64,000 nucleotides of DNA from Quadrisphaera sp. DSM 44207. Its GTDB lineage: Bacteria; Actinomycetota; Actinomycetes; Actinomycetales; Quadrisphaeraceae. A program made the translations under genes and the position numbers. Location of the stretch: contig NZ_FNKA01000003.1 in assembly GCF_900101335.1 (NCBI RefSeq), positions 124,001 through 188,000 on the forward strand. Reading direction: 5' to 3'. Under the pieces are notes generated by a model. The model was not told where the DNA came from, searched no databases, and saw only the letters and a program-made list of their open reading frames with translations. Position 1 is the first letter of the stretch; each line of letters starts with the position of its first letter. Of this stretch, positions 61,120 through 64,000 are shown piece after piece.

Positions 61120-63084
61120 CTACGCCCGCTGGCTGTGGGTGTCGATGCCGACGAGGGCGAAGACCTGCTGGGCCACGGTGCCGGGGCTGCTGGCGAGGTG
61201 GGTGTCGACGCCGGCGAGGCGGGCCTGATCGAGCCGGCGGCGGATGGCGTGCAAGGCGGCGCTGGAAAGCACGGTGACCTGCTCGAGGTCCACGGTCAGG
61301 GGTGGGGCGCCGGGGGTGACACCGAGGGAGAGTTCGGCGTCGAGCTCGAGGATGTTGGACGCGTCGACCGGTCCGCGGACGGTGAGGATGGAGCGATCGG
61401 CGCGGTGTTCGGTGAAGGCGTCGAAGACTTCGCGAGCGGTGCGGGGGGCTTGTGGGCCGGCCCCGTGAGAGATCTTCCACGGCTGGAACCGGACGGTGAC
61501 GGTGGTGCCCTCGGGGGTGTGGTCGAGCTGCATGCGGTCGGTGAGGTGCTGGACGATGGCGAGCCCGAGCCCGCGGCCGGTGGTGGGCTGCGGCGGGGGG
61601 CGCCAGCGTCCCCGGTCAGTGACCGTCAAGGTGACCACCCCGCGCTCGTCGAGGTGGGCGTCGACGGCGACGTGACCGGAGCCATCGCCGGTGTGGGTGC
61701 TCGGGCCGGCGTCGGCGTAAGCGTGCTCGACGGCGTTGTCGACCAGCTCGGTGACGATCTCGTCGAGCCGGTCGAGGGCGTGCTCGGCGACCCGCTCGGC
61801 GCCCAGCCATCGGCGCACCTCCGCGCGGACCCGGGGGATGTCGGCTCGGGTGGTCTCAGCGGCCAGGTGCAGGTCCGGCAGCGGTGCGGTGGGCTGCAGG
61901 GCGAGGAGGGTGATGTCGTCCGTCGACCCGGTGACGCGGGTCAGACGCTCCAGGGTCTGCACCGTCACCCGGTCGACCGCCGCGGGCAGCGTGAACACCG
62001 GCATGAGCCGGTCAGCGGCGGCCGCGGCGGCGACCTGGGCGAGCTCGGCCGTGCCGGCCATCGCGCTGGTCCCGGGCCGCTCGATGATCCCGTCGGTGTA
62101 GAGCAGCACGAGTTCCCCGGGTGATAGCACGGCGGTGGAGGTGGTGCGCTCGGCGTCCTCCCCGAGCGGCGGGGCGGGGACGGGGTCGAGGTACCGGCTG
62201 CCCCTGTCGCCGTCACCGTCGATGACGAGTGGTGGTGAGTGCCCGGCGGTGCAGTACTCGAGGGACCGCTCACCGGGGCGCAAGTGGAGCACGCAGATCG
62301 TCGCAGAGCGGGCCTCGGGCACGACCTCGACGAAGCGGTCGAGTGCGCGGACGACGTCGGCCGGGCTCGCCCCTGCGTGCAGGCGCTCCAGGGCCACAGC
62401 GCGCAGCTGCGCCATCACCGCCGAGGCGCCCACCCCGTGCCCGACGACGTCACCCACCACCGCGGCCACCACTCCGCTCGGGCGGGGCAGGACGTCGTAC
62501 CAGTCCCCGCCGGCGGCCTGCTCCTCTCCGCCGACGACATAGCTGGCCGCCACCTCCACGGAGGGCAGCACCGGCAGCCGGGTCGGCAACAGCGCGCGCT
62601 GCACCTCCTCGATCACGTCGGTGGCGCGCCGGTACCGCCGGCCCAGCTCGGCCGCCGCCGCGGCGTCGGCCTCCTGCTGGCGGACGGTGGCCGTGACGTC
62701 ACGGCCGACGCCGACGACGCCGACGATCGCACCGTGCCGGTCCCGGAACGGGCTGACCTCGAAGTCCAGGACGATCTCCTGCTGGTGCCCGTGCGGCGTG
62801 GCCACGCCCAGGCGCATCCGGTGGAACAGCGCCTGCTCGCCCACGTAGGCGCGGTCGAAGATGCCGATGATCCCCTGGTCCTCGCTGCCGCCGAGGAAGT
62901 CCGCGGCGCGCATGCCGACGGGGTTGAACCCGCCCAAGACTTGGAGGAACTCGGCGTTGAGGGCCGCAGCCCGGTGCTCGGGACCCTCGTAGACGATCAC
63001 GTACCAGGGCAGCTGGTGCAGAACCGCAGAGCGCACACGGTCACTGCCGACGCCGTCATCGACAGGCAGCTCAGACTCGTCCAC
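61120..63084 (-). CDS. PAS-SpoIIE phosphatase-HATPase-STAS signalling protein
   Basis: Multi-domain regulator of 654 residues: a PAS sensor (about 20-135, ending VVGVGRDVTATV), a short coiled linker, a SpoIIE/PP2C phosphatase (about 160-375: EVQRALLP, AGGDWYDVLP, VVGDVVGHGVGASAVMAQLR, TDDITLLAL), an RsbW-like HATPase (about 390-530: EIVTELVDNAVEHAY, GRGLGLAIV), and a STAS domain (about 545-650: ILTVRGPVDASN, VLSSAALHAI). It combines anti-anti-sigma phosphatase, anti-sigma kinase and antagonist-like modules in one chain, so it likely controls a stress sigma factor. Start ATG 63084. Confidence 0.93.
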   Translation of the reverse strand: MDESELPVDDGVGSDRVRSAVLHQLPWYVIVYEGPEHRAAALNAEFLQVLGGFNPVGMRAADFLGGSEDQGIIGIFDRAYVGEQALFHRMRLGVATPHGHQQEIVLDFEVSPFRDRHGAIVGVVGVGRDVTATVRQQEADAAAAAELGRRYRRATDVIEEVQRALLPTRLPVLPSVEVAASYVVGGEEQAAGGDWYDVLPRPSGVVAAVVGDVVGHGVGASAVMAQLRAVALERLHAGASPADVVRALDRFVEVVPEARSATICVLHLRPGERSLEYCTAGHSPPLVIDGDGDRGSRYLDPVPAPPLGEDAERTTSTAVLSPGELVLLYTDGIIERPGTSAMAGTAELAQVAAAAAADRLMPVFTLPAAVDRVTVQTLERLTRVTGSTDDITLLALQPTAPLPDLHLAAETTRADIPRVRAEVRRWLGAERVAEHALDRLDEIVTELVDNAVEHAYADAGPSTHTGDGSGHVAVDAHLDERGVVTLTVTDRGRWRPPPQPTTGRGLGLAIVQHLTDRMQLDHTPEGTTVTVRFQPWKISHGAGPQAPRTAREVFDAFTEHRADRSILTVRGPVDASNILELDAELSLGVTPGAPPLTVDLEQVTVLSSAALHAIRRRLDQARLAGVDTHLASSPGTVAQQVFALVGIDTHSQRA

Positions 63085-63389
63085 TCAGCTCCCCGTCCTG
63101 TCCGATGTCGTCACCGCACGCACGCCCGGAGCGCAGGCCTCCGCCGCGTCCGGTCGCTGCCAAGGCTCCCCCGCCGGCGCGCGCGCTTCACGAGGTCGTT
63201 CTACCTGGTGATGGCACACCGAGCATCCGCCGGGTCGTCAGCTCCAGTTGCGGGCGCTGACGCGACCACCGCGCTTCCCGTTACCGCGCGGTCGCCGTAC
63301 TCTCCATCCGAGCACTCACCAGACCTGCTGCCCACGCGCGCCGCCGCCGGCCGTGGTGGTGGCAGGGGTCGACTCCCAGGACGGCGGCG
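63085..63389. other. 305-bp divergent intergenic region
   Basis: Lies between two divergent signalling genes and should hold both promoters. I could not assign -35/-10 pairs with confidence. Confidence 0.4.
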
Positions 63390-64000
63390 CATGGCCGAAG
63401 ACGAGCCCACCCCATCGGGACGCAGCACCGCAGGTCCGGAGCCCATGCGGGGGCACCGACTCAGCACGGAGGAGCCCCCCGACGCCACCTCCTCCGGCGA
63501 CGGGGGCGGTGAGCGATCGCTGACGGAGCCATCCCGAGCCTGGGCGGAACTCGCCCGGATCCCGCTGAGCGACCTGACCCTCACCCAAGTCATGCAGCGC
63601 GTCGCGGAGCTGGCCCGGGCCACCATTCCCGGCGCCGATGACGTCTCCGTCACCCTCATCAAGGACGGCAGGCCCGCCAGCGTGGCCTTCACCGGTGACC
63701 TCGCCGTGCACCTCGACGAGCGCCAGTACGAGCGCGGCTTCGGCCCGTGCACCGATGCCGCCACCGCCGGCACGCTGATCAGCATCGCCGACGTGGGCGA
63801 CGACGACCGCTACCCCGACTACAACCGTGCCGCCGCCAGGGCCGGGGTCCGCTCCTCCCTGTCGGTGGGCATGCCCGTGCCCCAGCGCACCGTCGGCGGC
63901 ATGAACCTCTACAGCCGCACCGCAGGCGTCTTCGACGACGCCGCGGTCGAAGCCGCGCAGGTCTTCGTCGACTACGCCGCCGTCGCCCTGATCAACGCGG
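63390..64000 (+). CDS. GAF-domain protein, possibly GAF-ANTAR, cut by window end
   Basis: From ATG 63390, 203 residues are visible. After a disordered Ser/Pro/Glu-rich start, a GAF domain begins near SRAWAELARIPLSDLTLTQV and includes IPGADDVSVTLIKDG, YERGFGPCTDAATAG, LISIADVGDDDRYPDY and RSSLSVGMPVP, then GGMNLYSRTAGVFDD. In actinobacteria this GAF type is usually followed by a C-terminal ANTAR RNA-binding domain, which would lie past the window. Divergent from the PAS-SpoIIE gene. Confidence 0.85.

Overview
This window is a very GC-rich (about 75%) actinobacterial chromosome segment. The codon use is strongly G/C-ending, GTG starts are frequent, genes are tightly packed with many ATGA/GTGA overlaps, and there are actinobacterial hallmark genes (DUF3027 next to a long cold-shock protein, DUF2530, an XPB-type helicase beside a Helicase_C_3 protein, IdeR, Ku). 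The gene content fits a soil or plant-litter actinomycete. A Kineosporiaceae/Kineococcus-like organism is my guess, not something the sequence proves.

Layout. (1) 1-12.5 kb is a xylan-utilisation locus: a cytoplasmic GH10 xylanase and a LacI regulator, divergent from an ABC sugar importer (lipoprotein plus two permeases) and a GH3 glycosidase; then a secreted GH10 xylanase and a secreted CE4 deacetylase, divergent from a second LacI regulator and a polyol dehydrogenase. Secreted enzymes would release and deacetylate oligosaccharides, the importer would bring them in, and the intracellular GH10 and GH3 would finish them. (2) 12.5-24.6 kb holds housekeeping genes: an HtrA protease, an FGGY gluconokinase, a zinc-ribbon protein, an AbiEi/DUF559-type nuclease gene bracketed by 102-bp inverted repeats, an XPB-like helicase cluster, a HAD phosphatase, and a CspA-DUF3027 pair. 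(3) 24.6-41.1 kb holds a sacsin-like ATPase, a MarR-MFS pair, a methyltransferase, a fused double ABC exporter, SerC, PdxH, a flavoprotein, a photolyase and IdeR. (4) 41.1-49.4 kb holds an NlpC/P60 hydrolase behind a Crp-like box and a c-di-AMP (ydaO) riboswitch, an HNH nuclease, a split LigD plus Ku end-joining set, and a type III PKS-methyltransferase-flavoprotein operon resembling the srsABC phenolic-lipid genes. (5) 49.4-51.8 kb holds a VIT1-type transporter and an SRPBCC protein.

(6) 51.8-61.1 kb is disturbed, accessory DNA: a truncated SpoIIE-type phosphatase next to an IS5-type transposase remnant, a lower-GC patch with a secreted matrixin-like protease and a lipoprotein, a DMT exporter/MocR pair whose start codons overlap head to head, a decayed metN-metI fusion, an AraC regulator, a 3' fragment of tRNA-Arg(CCU) that looks like an integration scar, and about 2 kb with little convincing coding. 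(7) 61.1-64 kb holds a PAS-SpoIIE-kinase-STAS stress/signalling protein divergent from a GAF-domain protein cut by the window end.

A family of palindromes built on GTGATCTTGCA(C/G)GTCCGG occurs three times. Two copies sit exactly between convergent genes as perfect hairpins; a third, decayed copy runs into the start codon of the sacsin-like gene.
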